Source: Stutzerimonas stutzeri
Lineage (GTDB): Bacteria; Pseudomonadota; Gammaproteobacteria; Pseudomonadales; Pseudomonadaceae
Length of the DNA: 64,000 nucleotides
Reading direction: 5' to 3'
Assembly: GCF_024448955.1 (NCBI RefSeq)
Contig: NZ_JAMOIH010000001.1
Coordinates: 1 to 64,000, forward strand
Shown: positions 36,816-47,844 of the stretch, piece after piece
How the letters are laid out: every line of letters starts with the position of its first letter
Position numbering within the stretch: position 1 is the first letter of the stretch
Position numbers and translations under genes: made by a program
Notes under the pieces: model-generated
What the model was told of the DNA's origin: nothing
The model's input: the letters and a program-made list of their open reading frames with translations, nothing else
Database searches by the model: none

Positions 36816-38096
36816 ATGTTCAAGTGCAAGCCCCTCGCAGCCGCCATCATCGCAATCCTCGCCACCCAGGCTTATGCCGACGAAAACAGCGCAGAGCAAA
36901 ACCAGTCGGGTGCCGACAACATCGCGGAAGTGGCCCAGACTGGCGGCCAGGACAACCTGTCCTATCAATCGCAGATCGGCGCGAACAATGACGGAACGGT
37001 CACCCAGGACCAGGCGATGATGTCGGATGCCGTCCAGACCCAGACGGGCGATCTGAACTCCGCCGACATCGTGCAGAACTCGACGGAGCAGAGCGAAGCG
37101 GTTCAGTTGCAGAACGGCGACAACCACGACGCGAGCATCGTCCAGACCGACACCTTTGGTGCCAGCGCGCGTCAGTACCAGGAAGGCAGCTTTAACACCG
37201 CAATCACTGAGCAGACCTCCGCCAACCTGAGCACTGCCGTGACCGAGCAGGACGGTAACGACAACTTCGCCGAAACCATCCAGAGCAACACCGAATCGAG
37301 CCTGTCCGAGCAGCTGCAGATCGGTAACGACAACGTTTCGCTGGTATGGCAGGAAGGCGGCGCACGCAACGACGGCTTCGTCGAGCAGCAAGGCGACGGC
37401 AACGACGCGACCGTCTATCAGGTGAATGCCTTCGACTCCAGCGCTGAGGTCGTCCAACAAGGCGATCTGCAGACCGCATCGGTGATGCAGGAAGGCTCGG
37501 AACATAGCGCCAGCGTTCAATCGCAAGGGCTGATGAACGAGGCTTACATCGACCAGAGCGGCTCGCTGCAAACTGCCTCGATCTACCAGGACGGTACATC
37601 GAACAGCGCCGACATTTTCCAGGCAGGCGAAAGCAACAACGCCAGCACCGAGCAGACCGGCGAAAACAACTACGTCACCATCGACCAGCTCGACGGCAAC
37701 TTCCAGACCGCTTCGCTGCAGCAAACCGGCCAGTACAACGAGGCCTACCTCACTCAGCAAGGCTCGGATCACCTGATCGACTTCGCTCAGGACGGTTCAG
37801 ACAACCTGCTCACCGCTGAGCAACGCGGCAATGGCAACGAGCTGACCGGTTCGAGCTATGGCGATAACAACCGCGTGGACGTGCTGCAGGACGGCGATCT
37901 CAATGTGGCCGATATCCAGCAGATCTACGGCTCCGACAACGAGGTCAGCCTGATGCAGACCGGCGAAGGTCATCTGGCTCAGGTGTTGCAAGGCGGCACC
38001 GCCAACCAGGCGATTCTCGATCAGAGCGGCATGGGTAACAGCGCAATGGTGTCGCAAATGGGCTCGGGCAACATGGCCATCGTGACCCAGCAGTAA
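36816..38096 (+). CDS. Curlin-repeat (CsgA/CsgB-like) secreted protein, orphan
   Basis: 426 residues. A signal peptide (1-21, ending AYA) is followed by about 18 tandem repeats of roughly 22 residues with the curlin pattern Q-x-G-x-x-N-x-A/S-x-x-x-Q, rich in Gln, Asn and Asp and lacking Cys after residue 4. This is predicted to fold as a beta-solenoid amyloid subunit. E. coli CsgA has only five repeats. None of csgC, D, E, F or G is in the window, although secretion of such proteins normally needs CsgG. It lies between mal genes in the opposite orientation. Confidence 0.85.
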   Translation: MFKCKPLAAAIIAILATQAYADENSAEQNQSGADNIAEVAQTGGQDNLSYQSQIGANNDGTVTQDQAMMSDAVQTQTGDLNSADIVQNSTEQSEAVQLQNGDNHDASIVQTDTFGASARQYQEGSFNTAITEQTSANLSTAVTEQDGNDNFAETIQSNTESSLSEQLQIGNDNVSLVWQEGGARNDGFVEQQGDGNDATVYQVNAFDSSAEVVQQGDLQTASVMQEGSEHSASVQSQGLMNEAYIDQSGSLQTASIYQDGTSNSADIFQAGESNNASTEQTGENNYVTIDQLDGNFQTASLQQTGQYNEAYLTQQGSDHLIDFAQDGSDNLLTAEQRGNGNELTGSSYGDNNRVDVLQDGDLNVADIQQIYGSDNEVSLMQTGEGHLAQVLQGGTANQAILDQSGMGNSAMVSQMGSGNMAIVTQQ

Positions 38097-38105
38097 GCGA
38101 TATCG

Positions 38106-38131
38106 GCAGCCGGCCCATGTGGCCGGTTGCC
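38106..38131 (+). terminator. Possible terminator after the curlin-repeat gene
   Basis: GCAGCCGGCC and GGCCGGTTGC form a strong hairpin. It lacks a clear T tract and could serve both convergent genes. Confidence 0.45.
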
Positions 38132-38137
38132 CTCCCC

Positions 38138-38686
38138 TTAGCGACTGCGTGCTGGGTTACCGACCACCGTCGCTCCTACCGCTACATCTCGAGTCACCAC
38201 ACTTCCTGCGCCGATCAAGGCACCATCGCCGATGGTCACGCCCGGCAGGATGATCGCGCCGCCGCCGATCCACACGTTTTCACCGATGATCACCGGACGC
38301 CCATATTCCAAGCCGCTTCGGCGCTCCTCGGCACCGCGCGGATGGTCCGCAGCGTAGATTTGTACGGCCGGCCCGATCTGCGTGCCGGCACCGACTCGCA
38401 CCTCGACCACATCGAGAATCACGCAGTTGAAATTCAGGAATACGCCTTCGCCCAGGCGGATGTTGTAGCCGTAATCGCAGTGAAACGGCGGCCGTATCAC
38501 CGTGCCTTCGCCGACGCTGCCAAACAACTCGCCCAGCATGGCCCGACGCACTGCGGCGGTTTCGCCGAGCGCGGCGTTGTAACGCACCATCCAAGCCTTG
38601 GCCGCGGCCTGGTCGGCCTGCAGCTCGGCGTCGCCCGGCTGATACAGCTCGCCGGCCAGCATCTTCTGTTTTTCGCTCATGGACAT
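38138..38686 (-). CDS. maa: Maltose O-acetyltransferase
   Basis: 182 residues with the left-handed beta-helix hexapeptide repeat fold. The Maa/LacA/NodL N-terminus SEKQKMLAGELYQPGDAEL, the catalytic His in AADHPR and the GENVWIGGGAIILPGVTIG block are all present. It acetylates maltose or glucose, probably to rid the cell of excess sugar. The ATG at 38686 has GGAG upstream; a second ATG lies six bases later. It is located just after malT on the same strand. Confidence 0.88.
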   Translation of the reverse strand: MSMSEKQKMLAGELYQPGDAELQADQAAAKAWMVRYNAALGETAAVRRAMLGELFGSVGEGTVIRPPFHCDYGYNIRLGEGVFLNFNCVILDVVEVRVGAGTQIGPAVQIYAADHPRGAEERRSGLEYGRPVIIGENVWIGGGAIILPGVTIGDGALIGAGSVVTRDVAVGATVVGNPARSR

Positions 38687-38764
38687 GGTCTGGCTCCAGG
38701 GATGGGAAAACCGCACCCGCCCTTGGACCGGACGGATGCGTGATCGCTCGCAACGATGCCGGCG

Positions 38765-41509
38765 CTACTCGCCCTGGATCTTGCTCAACAGGCTGCGCGC
38801 CAGCTGCACGGCCTCGTTGCGATGGTTGATGTTGAGCTTCTGGTAAAGGCTGCGGATATGCGTCTTGATGGTGGTCGGCGCCACGTTGAGATGTTCGGCG
38901 ATCTGCTCGTTGGACTGGCCGGCGTGGATCAGGCTGAGCACTTGCCATTCGCGGCGGGTCAGCGGCGAATGGCGGATCAGCTCGGGCACGTCCGGGCGGT
39001 TGATGATGTCCTGAATCACCGCCTCGTCGAGGGTGATGCGGATCGCCCGGCTGAAATCACGCTGCTGTTGCGCCAGCTGGATCAGCCGGTCGGCGCGCTG
39101 GGCTTCCAGTTCGTCCAGCGCGCGCTCATGTTGCAACGCCTTGAGCATGGCGATGATCAGCTTGCCGATGCGCAGGAAGCTACCAATAGCGCCGGTGCTG
39201 CTGGCCAGCGTCAACGCCTGCTGCAGATGATCCAGCGCCTGCTGGCGTTCCTCGCGCAGCCAGTGCAGCTGGGCCAGCAGGATGTGATTACGGTTCAGAT
39301 CCATGATCAGGCCGTGCTGTTCGGCATCGATCTGCAACTGGCGCAGGATCGGCAGCGCCTTGTCCGGCTGTTTCAGCGACAGATGGGCGCGCGCATGGTT
39401 ACGGCCGTTGTACTGGGCGAAGTGATTGAGCCCACGCTGCAACGCCGGCGCGGTGAGCAGCCATTGCTGGATGGCGGTCTTGTCCTGGGTCGAATCCCAG
39501 TAGCTGAGCATCACCGCGTGCGCGTTGGCCAGCCAGTCGACGTGGTAGTTGTCGTTGGCGAGCATGCTCTGGATCTTGCTGATGTAATCGGCGCACGCGC
39601 TCTGCTGGCCGCGTGCATGAGCGACGCCGGCCAGCAGCGCATAACACTGCATGAGCCAACGATCGCCGACGTCCTCAAGAATCTGAATACCCTGCAGCGC
39701 ACACTGCTCCGCCGCGTCCAGGTGATGCCATTCGAGCAGCACCTGACCGCGCACGCGGTAGATGAATTCCATAATCGGCGTGGCTTGCAGCTCGGCCTGC
39801 TCGACGTACTGGATCGCCCGCTCCTGCAGCGAATAGGCCTTCTGCAGATAGCCTTGGGCGATGGCGATTTCCGAGAGCTGACCGAGATTCCACACCACCA
39901 GATGCGAGGCACGAATCTCCCGCGCGCGGCGCTCGGCCTCTTCGTACTGCTTCTGCGCCTGGGGCAGCAGGCCCTGGACGAAATGTGCCTCGGCCAGGCC
40001 CGACAGCGCCGCCACCTTGGACGTGCGCATGATCAACGGCTCGCACGCCAGCGCTTCGCGGGCCAGGGCGATGGCCTGTTGTTCGTCGCCACGGTTCATC
40101 GCCACCTGCGCGCGCACGGCATTGAACTCACCAACGATGCGCGCCCAGTCCTCGTCCGAGCAGCTGTGTTGCAACGCCTGCTCGCTGGCCTTGAACCAGC
40201 GCTCGACCTGATCGAACTGATAGGAATTCTGCGACACCCAGGCTTGCAGCAACGTGAACAGCGGCGAGCCGGCGATGACCTGCTCCGGCAGGGTTTCCAG
40301 GCACTGCTGAAGCAGCTCCAAGCGTCCCAGGCGATAGAACTGTCGGCCATGGCGCTCCAGCACCTCGCCGACCCGCACGGGGCAACCGGCCTGCACCGCA
40401 TGGCGCGCCGCCTCTTCCGGCAAGCTTTCGGCCATCAAGGCTTCGGCGGCACGCAAATGCAGCTCCGACAGGCGCTGCGGCTGATGGGTGCGCAGCTCGC
40501 CCTGGAGGAAGGTCGCGAACAGCGGATGGTAGGCATACCACTGGCGCAGGCCGTCCTGCGGCAACAGGAACAGGCCACCGCGATCCAGCTGTTCGAGCAT
40601 GTCGCGGGCGTTGCTGTTCTGGGTCAGGTGATTGGCCAGGGAGGCGTTGAAGCGGTCTAGCAGGCAGGTGGCCTGGAGAAAATCCAGCGTCGATGCGCTC
40701 AGCCGGTCCATTACCTGCTCGCGCATGTAGTCACGAATGTAGGGATGCCCGAGCTGCAGGTTCTCCAGAAACAGGTCCATGCCGCGCCCGGTCTGCACTT
40801 CCTGCAAGGCCAGCTGCAGCGCACAAGGCCAGCCGCCGATACGCCGATTGAGGCGCTCGACCTGCTCGCGATTGACCGTCACCGGCAAGCCCAACCCGAG
40901 GAGCGCTTGCACCTCGTCGGTCTCGAACGCGAGATGCTGGGTATCCACCGTGAGCAGCTGATGCTTGACGCGCAAGTCCGCCACCCCCAGTTCGGGCAGG
41001 CCGCGACTGCACACCAGCAGCGTTATCCACGCCGGCATGTTGCGTAGGAAAAATCGCAGGGCCGCGATGACTTCAGCGTTGTGCAGCACCTCAAAGTCAT
41101 CCAGTACCAGCAGCAGCGGTTCATGCTCGCCAGGGAGTTCCGCCAGTAGGTGCGTGAGCAGGGTGTCGAAGACTTCCCTGCCCTGCTCGGCCAACAGCAG
41201 GCTGCGCGGGCAGCCGTGTTCCAGCTGCGCATCGAACACGTGCAGCAGATAACGGCCGAGCTGCAGCGGATCGTTGTCGCCGGGGTGCAGCTGCAGCCAG
41301 GCGACGCGTCCATCGAAGCTGCCCGCCCACTGACAGGCCAGGGTGGTTTTGCCGAACCCGCTGGGCGCCTGCAACACCGCCAGACGCACCTCGCCCAGGC
41401 GCTGCAACCATTCGTCCAATCTTGGCCGCGCCAGCAGCCCGCGCGGCATCGGCGGCATCTTCATTTTCGCAGGTATCAGCGGCAGCGGTGCAGGCGTTGC
41501 GGCATTCAT
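38765..41509 (-). CDS. malT: MalT maltotriose-responsive activator
   Basis: 914 residues, STAND-class LuxR-type regulator. The P-loop APSGFGKT is at 48-55 and LLLVLDDFEVL is the Walker B region. A long TPR-like sensor domain spans about 430-830, and the C-terminal LuxR helix-turn-helix (LTRREWQVLSLIHAGQSNEQIAEHL) is at about 845-905. In enteric bacteria it binds maltotriose and ATP and activates mal promoters. The ATG at 41509 has GAGGGAGA upstream; an in-frame extension to 41674 overlaps malG and is not used. Confidence 0.93.
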   Translation of the reverse strand: MNAATPAPLPLIPAKMKMPPMPRGLLARPRLDEWLQRLGEVRLAVLQAPSGFGKTTLACQWAGSFDGRVAWLQLHPGDNDPLQLGRYLLHVFDAQLEHGCPRSLLLAEQGREVFDTLLTHLLAELPGEHEPLLLVLDDFEVLHNAEVIAALRFFLRNMPAWITLLVCSRGLPELGVADLRVKHQLLTVDTQHLAFETDEVQALLGLGLPVTVNREQVERLNRRIGGWPCALQLALQEVQTGRGMDLFLENLQLGHPYIRDYMREQVMDRLSASTLDFLQATCLLDRFNASLANHLTQNSNARDMLEQLDRGGLFLLPQDGLRQWYAYHPLFATFLQGELRTHQPQRLSELHLRAAEALMAESLPEEAARHAVQAGCPVRVGEVLERHGRQFYRLGRLELLQQCLETLPEQVIAGSPLFTLLQAWVSQNSYQFDQVERWFKASEQALQHSCSDEDWARIVGEFNAVRAQVAMNRGDEQQAIALAREALACEPLIMRTSKVAALSGLAEAHFVQGLLPQAQKQYEEAERRAREIRASHLVVWNLGQLSEIAIAQGYLQKAYSLQERAIQYVEQAELQATPIMEFIYRVRGQVLLEWHHLDAAEQCALQGIQILEDVGDRWLMQCYALLAGVAHARGQQSACADYISKIQSMLANDNYHVDWLANAHAVMLSYWDSTQDKTAIQQWLLTAPALQRGLNHFAQYNGRNHARAHLSLKQPDKALPILRQLQIDAEQHGLIMDLNRNHILLAQLHWLREERQQALDHLQQALTLASSTGAIGSFLRIGKLIIAMLKALQHERALDELEAQRADRLIQLAQQQRDFSRAIRITLDEAVIQDIINRPDVPELIRHSPLTRREWQVLSLIHAGQSNEQIAEHLNVAPTTIKTHIRSLYQKLNINHRNEAVQLARSLLSKIQGE

Positions 41510-41559
41510 ATCGTCTCCCTCGATTCCGTTCACTGTTGCGCGCTTAAACGGAACGGATC

Positions 41560-42450
41560 CTAACCCTTCACTCCGCCTGCCGTCAGCCCACCAACGATCC
41601 ACTTCTGGCAATAAAGGAATACTGCAGTGATCGGCAGCCCGGACAGCACGGCCGCTGCGGCGAAGTCGCCCCATAGGTAGTTCTGCGGATACAGATACTG
41701 CTGCGCACCAACGGCCAGGGTCAGCTTGTCCACATCCATCAGCAGCACCGAGGCGATCGGGTATTCGGTCACGCTGGTGATGAACGAGAGGATGAACACC
41801 ACCGCGAGAATCGGCACGCTCATAGGCAGAAGGATATGGAAGAACGCCTGCCAGGTCGTCGCGCCATCCACGATGGCCGCCTCTTCCAGCGAGCCATCGA
41901 TGCTTTCGAAGTAACCCTTGATGGTCCAGATGTGCAGCGCCATGCCGCCCAGCGAAGCGACGATCACCGCGCCGTGGCTATTCACCCCGAGCCAGCTGAC
42001 GTGCTGGCCGAGCTGATCGAACAACGCATAAATGGCCACCAGCGACAGCACCGGCGGGAACATCTGGAAAATCAGCATACCCTTGAGGATCGGCGCCTTG
42101 CCGCCGAAGCGCATGCGCGCAAAGGCGTAGGCGCTGGTGGTCGAGAGCATGAGGATCAGCACCGAGCTGATCAGCGCGATCTTCACCGAATTCCACAGCC
42201 ACAACAGCACCGGGAACGGCGGGTTGGTCACCGAGCCGTCCGCGTGGGTATAAGGGATGCCGAGAGCCAGCGACCAATGTTCGAGCGTCGGATTGTCCGG
42301 GAACAGGCTGCCGGTGGCGAAGTTACCTTCACGGAAGGAGATCGACACCACCATCAGCAGCGGGAACACGATCAGCGCGATGAAGCCGAGCAGCGCGGCG
42401 TGCGTCAGCCAGAGGCGGTACTTGACGGATTTCGGTTGAACCATGGCCAT
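41560..42450 (-). CDS. malG: Maltodextrin ABC permease MalG
   Basis: 296 residues and six helices. The EAA loop reads [21 protein letters not shown], which docks on MalK. AAGGAG stands before the ATG at 42450. It is third in the malEFG order on the minus strand. A 193-base gap with a palindromic repeat separates it from malF, where enteric malF and malG nearly touch. Confidence 0.93.
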   Translation of the reverse strand: MAMVQPKSVKYRLWLTHAALLGFIALIVFPLLMVVSISFREGNFATGSLFPDNPTLEHWSLALGIPYTHADGSVTNPPFPVLLWLWNSVKIALISSVLILMLSTTSAYAFARMRFGGKAPILKGMLIFQMFPPVLSLVAIYALFDQLGQHVSWLGVNSHGAVIVASLGGMALHIWTIKGYFESIDGSLEEAAIVDGATTWQAFFHILLPMSVPILAVVFILSFITSVTEYPIASVLLMDVDKLTLAVGAQQYLYPQNYLWGDFAAAAVLSGLPITAVFLYCQKWIVGGLTAGGVKG

Positions 42451-42528
42451 GTCCGGTCTCCTTAAAGTTTGCGAAAACTGCGAGCGCCGTCGCGAGGTTG
42501 TCTCAACGAGTTCGCGGCAAGGCGCGTT

Positions 42529-42579
42529 ACGCAAAAAACGGGGGAGTTTGGCGATTCCAAATGACGCCGTTTTTTGCGT
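42529..42579. repeat. Nested palindrome in the malF-malG gap
   Basis: ACGCAAAAAACG (42529-42540) and its exact complement (42568-42579) enclose a second hairpin TTTGG-CGATT-CCAAA. The same core hairpin forms the middle of the MITE-like element at 31862-32125, so the two are probably members of one repeat family. Confidence 0.7.
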
Positions 42580-42643
42580 GGCGCAACGTCAGCAGCGGAC
42601 ACATGGAGGCAGCCGCAGTAGGCGAGAGTGTTTTTACGAACGT

Positions 42644-44206
42644 TCATACTTTCACTTTCGAGAGTTTCAGGTTCAGCCAGGCCATGGCGCCGACCACGAT
42701 GAAGATCAGCGTGGCGATGGCGGCGGCCAGGGCGAAGTTCTGTCCGGAATCCTGGAAGGCGATGCGGTAGGTGTAGCTGACCAGCAGATCGGTGGTCCCG
42801 GCCGGCGTGGTCGCGCCGAGGATGTCCGGCCCGCCGCGGGTGAGCAGCGTGATCAGCACGAAGTTGTTGAAGTTGAAGGCGAAGCTGGCGATCAGCAGCG
42901 GTGCCAGCGGCTTGATCAACAGCGGCAGCGTAATCTTCAGCAAGTTGTCCAGCGGCGTCGCGCCGTCCATCGCCGAGGCTTCGTAAAGGTCGCGCGGGAT
43001 CGCCTGCAACAGGCCCATGCACAGCAGCAGCATGTAGGGATAACCGAGCCAGGTGTTGACGATCAGAATCATGCTGCGCGCCAGGGTCGGGTCGCTGAAC
43101 CAGTCCGGACGCATGCCGAACAGGCTGTCGAGCAGCAGGTTGATCTCACCGAAGTTCTGATTGAACAGCCCGCGGAACACCAGGATCGAGATGAATGCCG
43201 GCACCGCGTACGGCAGGATCAGCATGACCCGGTAGAACGGCTTGCCACGCACCAGATCCCACTGCAGCAGGTTCGCCAGCACCAGCCCGACAGCCAGCGT
43301 GAAGACCACCGTCAGCGCGGCGAAGCACACCGTCCAGACGAAGATCTGCAGGAACGGCTGGCGGATGCTCGGGTCGGTCAGCACTTTGGCGAAGTTGTCG
43401 AAGCCGGCAAACACGGTGAAGCCCGGCGCCAGCGCCTTGCCGGCGCTGTCGACGTAAAAGCCGATGTCCAGGTCCGGCGTCAGGCGCTCGCCGCTCTTGT
43501 TGTTGATCAGCACGCCGTCTTCGCCCTCGCGGTAGAGCGGCTCCACCGCCGCCACTTCACGTAGGCCATAAAGGCGCAGCAGATGGCCGTCCGGGCCGCG
43601 CATCACCCACTGCTGCAACTCGTCACGGCGCTGGATGACGTCACGCAGGGGTAGTGCCTGACCAAGGTCGGCGACATCCTCGGCCCGCCGCATGGCCAGC
43701 GGTTCTTCGGCGTTCGGCTCGCCCGTCAGCGGCTCGCTGACGAACACACCCTGCTCACCCTTGTCGACGCGCAGACGCTCACCGTCCGGGCTCGCGTGCA
43801 GGCTGAACCGGTAGCGCTCGCCAGCGAGGTAGGTCTGGCTCAGATGGTACTGCTGCACCTGTTTCTGGCTCAGCAGGTTGCTGCCGCTGTAGTTGGTGAA
43901 GCCGATGCCCACCGTGTACAGCAACGGAAAGATGACAAACACCAGCATGCCCGCCACCGCCGGGTAGATGTAGCGGTGGGCGTAGGCACGCCGATTGATG
44001 AACACATAGCTGGCCAGCCCGGTAACAACCAGGCCGAGCATCGCGAATGCCAATTGCTGCTGGGCATAGAGCGCCACGACCAGATACAGCGCGAAGGCAT
44101 TGAAGGTGAGCCAGACCAGCCAGCGCACCCCGGCCCGCAGCGTGGGATGAAGCGTCTTGGAACGGATATTCATGGCAGGGCCAGGCAACTCAGCGAGGGC
44201 ATTCAC
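42644..44206 (-). CDS. malF: Maltodextrin ABC permease MalF
   Basis: 520 residues with about eight helices and the large periplasmic loop between helices 3 and 4 (about 105-280) that is specific for MalF and contacts MalE. The EAA loop reads YEASAMDGATPLDNLLKITLP. I keep the first ATG; an internal ATG 11 codons later has no better ribosome site. It lies 63 bases after malE. Confidence 0.93.
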   Translation of the reverse strand: MNALAELPGPAMNIRSKTLHPTLRAGVRWLVWLTFNAFALYLVVALYAQQQLAFAMLGLVVTGLASYVFINRRAYAHRYIYPAVAGMLVFVIFPLLYTVGIGFTNYSGSNLLSQKQVQQYHLSQTYLAGERYRFSLHASPDGERLRVDKGEQGVFVSEPLTGEPNAEEPLAMRRAEDVADLGQALPLRDVIQRRDELQQWVMRGPDGHLLRLYGLREVAAVEPLYREGEDGVLINNKSGERLTPDLDIGFYVDSAGKALAPGFTVFAGFDNFAKVLTDPSIRQPFLQIFVWTVCFAALTVVFTLAVGLVLANLLQWDLVRGKPFYRVMLILPYAVPAFISILVFRGLFNQNFGEINLLLDSLFGMRPDWFSDPTLARSMILIVNTWLGYPYMLLLCMGLLQAIPRDLYEASAMDGATPLDNLLKITLPLLIKPLAPLLIASFAFNFNNFVLITLLTRGGPDILGATTPAGTTDLLVSYTYRIAFQDSGQNFALAAAIATLIFIVVGAMAWLNLKLSKVKV

Positions 44207-44269
44207 AGCGGGGAACCTTTCTAACCTGAGAATAGATCACCGGCCGCGACAGGGCGGCCGGTGACGGTT

Positions 44270-45457
<1,188 letters not shown>

Positions 45458-45550
45458 ACTTTGTTCCTCGTGGCTTCTTATTGTTGATCCCACATCTGCA
45501 GCCCTTGGGCATTTGCAGTCCCTGAATACTCGACCAGCCTCCTCGGCCGC

Positions 45551-45596
45551 ACATCCTCCCCAGCGTAGTCAGCGAGGGCGTAGAGACGGGGCGTAG
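45551..45596. promoter_or_regulatory. Putative MalT operator between malE and the periplasmic amylase gene
   Basis: GGGAGGATGT lies on the minus strand at 45551-45560. GGGCGTAG repeats stand on the plus strand at 45576-45583 and 45589-45596, the second preceded by another G. The site is placed to serve both the divergent malE operon and the plus-strand amylase gene. Confidence 0.6.
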
Positions 45597-45707
45597 ATGA
45601 GTGGGTGATATGGCAAAAAAATCCGCCTGCAAAAGCTCGCGTTACGCCTGCACTTTGCTGACAGCAGGGTGTTAAATGCTTCGAAAACAACAAAACGGAT
45701 CGATACC

Positions 45708-47789
45708 ATGCACCGCCGGACGTCTGTTTGTCATCTAGCCTTTGGCCTCGCCCTACCCGTTCAGCTTGTGCTGGCCGAGCCGACCCTCACCGCCCGCATC
45801 GACGACGAACCGCTTCACCTGCGTTGGAGCGAAATGCAGCCGGAACGCTACAGCGCCGAGCTGGCATTACCCGCCGGCGAGCTTGAGCTGGGCACACCCG
45901 GCGCCGGCAAGACACTGCCATTGGCGCTCTTCCGCAAACAGGCGCTGGGCAAAGACAGCGCGTTTCGCTTCAACGTTCCAGCAGCCGGCCGTTATCGCCT
46001 GATCGCCGAGCTTGGCGAAGATGCCAGCCTGCGCCTGCTGCCAATCAAAGAGGCCGAACCGTCGGAGCCTGCCATTACCTGTCCGGTCTGGAGCGGCGGG
46101 CCGATAACGGTCAGCGTCGGTGAAGTCTTTGCAGAAGGCGAGCACGTGCGCGACGCCTACAGCGGTCAGACGGCCCAGGTTCGAGACGGGCGCGTTACGC
46201 TGACGCCCGCAGCCGGCAGCGACGGCCTGCTCTTGTTGGAAGCCGTCAACGCCCCGGCAAACGCCGCCCATGACTGGCGCAACGCGACCGTCTATTTCGT
46301 CGTCACCGACCGCTTCGCCAATGGTGACCCGTCCAACGACAACAGCTACGGGCGCCAGCCCGACGGCAAAGAAGAGATCGGCACCTTCCATGGTGGCGAC
46401 CTGAAAGGCTTGACCGGCAAGCTGGACTATCTCGCGGAGCTGGGCGTCAGTGCCGTCTGGATCACCGCGCCCTACGAACAGATCCACGGCTGGGTCGGCG
46501 GCGGCGACAAGGGCGACTTCCGCCACTACGGCTACCACGGTTACTACGCGCTCGATTTCACCGAACTGGACGCCAACATGGGCAGCGAGGCCGACCTGCG
46601 CGAGCTGATGGCCGAGGCCCACGCGCGCGGCATCCGCATCCTGTTCGACGTGGTGATGAACCACCCCGGCTATTCGACTTTGGCGGACATGCAAACCTTC
46701 GGCTTCGGCGGGCTGCGTGACGGCATGGCGCAGTACCTGCCCGAACGCTGGACTGACTGGCAGCCCGAGCCTTACGAGAACCTGCACGCCTACCACAACC
46801 TGGTCGACTACCAGCACCCGGACTGGGTCCGTTGGTGGGGAAAGGATTGGGTGCGTGCAGGCCTTAGCGATTACGACCAGCCGCCGAGCGCCGTGGTCGA
46901 TGCGGTCAAGGGCTCGCTGAGCTTTTTGCCCGACTTCAAGACCGAGAGCGATCAGCCCGTCGACTTGCCAGTCTTCATGCAGCACAAGCAGCCGACCGGC
47001 GCAGTGGCCCGCGAAGACTACCGAGTGCGCGACTACCTGATCGAATGGCTCACGGACTGGGTGCGTGAATATGGTATCGACGGCTTTCGTGCCGACACGG
47101 TGAAGCATGTCGAGCCCGGCGCTTGGGCCGAGCTGCGCAAAGCCGCCGATCGTGCCCGCGCCGACTGGTCAGTCGCGAACCCGGACGACCCCTTCGCCGG
47201 CACGCCGTTCTGGATGGTCGGCGAGGTGTTCGGCCACGGGCCGCAGACCAGCCTGTACCGCGACAACGGCTTCGATGCGCTGATCAACTTCGCCTTCCAA
47301 ACCGAAGCGGCACCGGCGGCCAGCGAATGCCTGGCCAAGGCCGAGCCGACCTACGCCGATTACGCCCGGCTGTTGGCCGAGCATCCCGAGCACAACTTCA
47401 TGAGCTACGCCTCGTCGCACGACACGGCCCTATTTTTCCAGCAAACCGGTGAGAGCCTGGGCAAGCAGCGCGGTTTGGCCAACGCCTTGTTGCTGGCACC
47501 CGGCGCGGTGCAGATCTTCTATGGCGACGAGACGGCCAGGCCGTTTGGCCCGACTGGCTCCGACCCCTTCCAGGGTACGCGCTCGTCGATGAACTGGGTG
47601 CAGCAATCGCAGCCGGAGATCAACGAACTGCTTAGCCATTGGCGCGTGCTCGGCCAGTTCCGCGCACGGCATCCGGCTATCGGCGCCGGGCGGCACGAGC
47701 GGCTGTCCACCGAGCCTTATGCGTTTTCGCGGACGCTGGGTGAAGACCGCGTAGTCGTGGTGCAGGCCGGGGCCTCGGTCGGCCGCTGA
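45708..47789 (+). CDS. Periplasmic alpha-amylase, GH13 (MalS-like)
   Basis: 693 residues. A signal peptide (about 1-23) precedes an N-terminal beta domain up to about residue 200, followed by the GH13 barrel. Catalytic blocks are FDVVMNH, DGFRADTVKH (nucleophile), MVGEVFGH (acid/base) and SSHDTA. Length and layout resemble E. coli MalS, which trims maltodextrins in the periplasm. The ATG at 45708 is chosen over a GTG 13 codons upstream because it gives a compact signal peptide. Confidence 0.88.
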   Translation: MHRRTSVCHLAFGLALPVQLVLAEPTLTARIDDEPLHLRWSEMQPERYSAELALPAGELELGTPGAGKTLPLALFRKQALGKDSAFRFNVPAAGRYRLIAELGEDASLRLLPIKEAEPSEPAITCPVWSGGPITVSVGEVFAEGEHVRDAYSGQTAQVRDGRVTLTPAAGSDGLLLLEAVNAPANAAHDWRNATVYFVVTDRFANGDPSNDNSYGRQPDGKEEIGTFHGGDLKGLTGKLDYLAELGVSAVWITAPYEQIHGWVGGGDKGDFRHYGYHGYYALDFTELDANMGSEADLRELMAEAHARGIRILFDVVMNHPGYSTLADMQTFGFGGLRDGMAQYLPERWTDWQPEPYENLHAYHNLVDYQHPDWVRWWGKDWVRAGLSDYDQPPSAVVDAVKGSLSFLPDFKTESDQPVDLPVFMQHKQPTGAVAREDYRVRDYLIEWLTDWVREYGIDGFRADTVKHVEPGAWAELRKAADRARADWSVANPDDPFAGTPFWMVGEVFGHGPQTSLYRDNGFDALINFAFQTEAAPAASECLAKAEPTYADYARLLAEHPEHNFMSYASSHDTALFFQQTGESLGKQRGLANALLLAPGAVQIFYGDETARPFGPTGSDPFQGTRSSMNWVQQSQPEINELLSHWRVLGQFRARHPAIGAGRHERLSTEPYAFSRTLGEDRVVVVQAGASVGR

Positions 47790-47844
47790 CCTGGTTCGCC
47801 GTCTCCCTATATCGATACGACGCGTCACACCCGGAAGCGCTCAA

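Noticed and set aside
36699-37772. 357-codon repetitive frame opposite the curlin-repeat gene
   Set aside because: Its repeats merely mirror the curlin repeats. The plus frame has a signal peptide and the curlin consensus.
36880-38090. Possible CRISPR-like or satellite repeat array
   Set aside because: The periodicity of about 66 bases is protein-level repetition of curlin units. The DNA repeats are degenerate and there are no uniform spacers.
38756-40660. 634-codon open frame on the plus strand opposite malT
   Set aside because: It mirrors malT codon by codon, has no ribosome site and no recognisable domain. Long antisense frames are expected in GC-rich genes. MalT shows clear P-loop and LuxR domains.
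41510-41674. N-terminal extension of MalT
   Set aside because: The extension overlaps malG and lacks a ribosome site, whereas the ATG at 41509 follows GAGGGAGA.
45867-47108. 413-codon frame opposite the periplasmic amylase
   Set aside because: The plus strand encodes an unmistakable GH13 enzyme. The antisense product is a low-complexity Val/Ala/Asp sequence typical of shadow frames.
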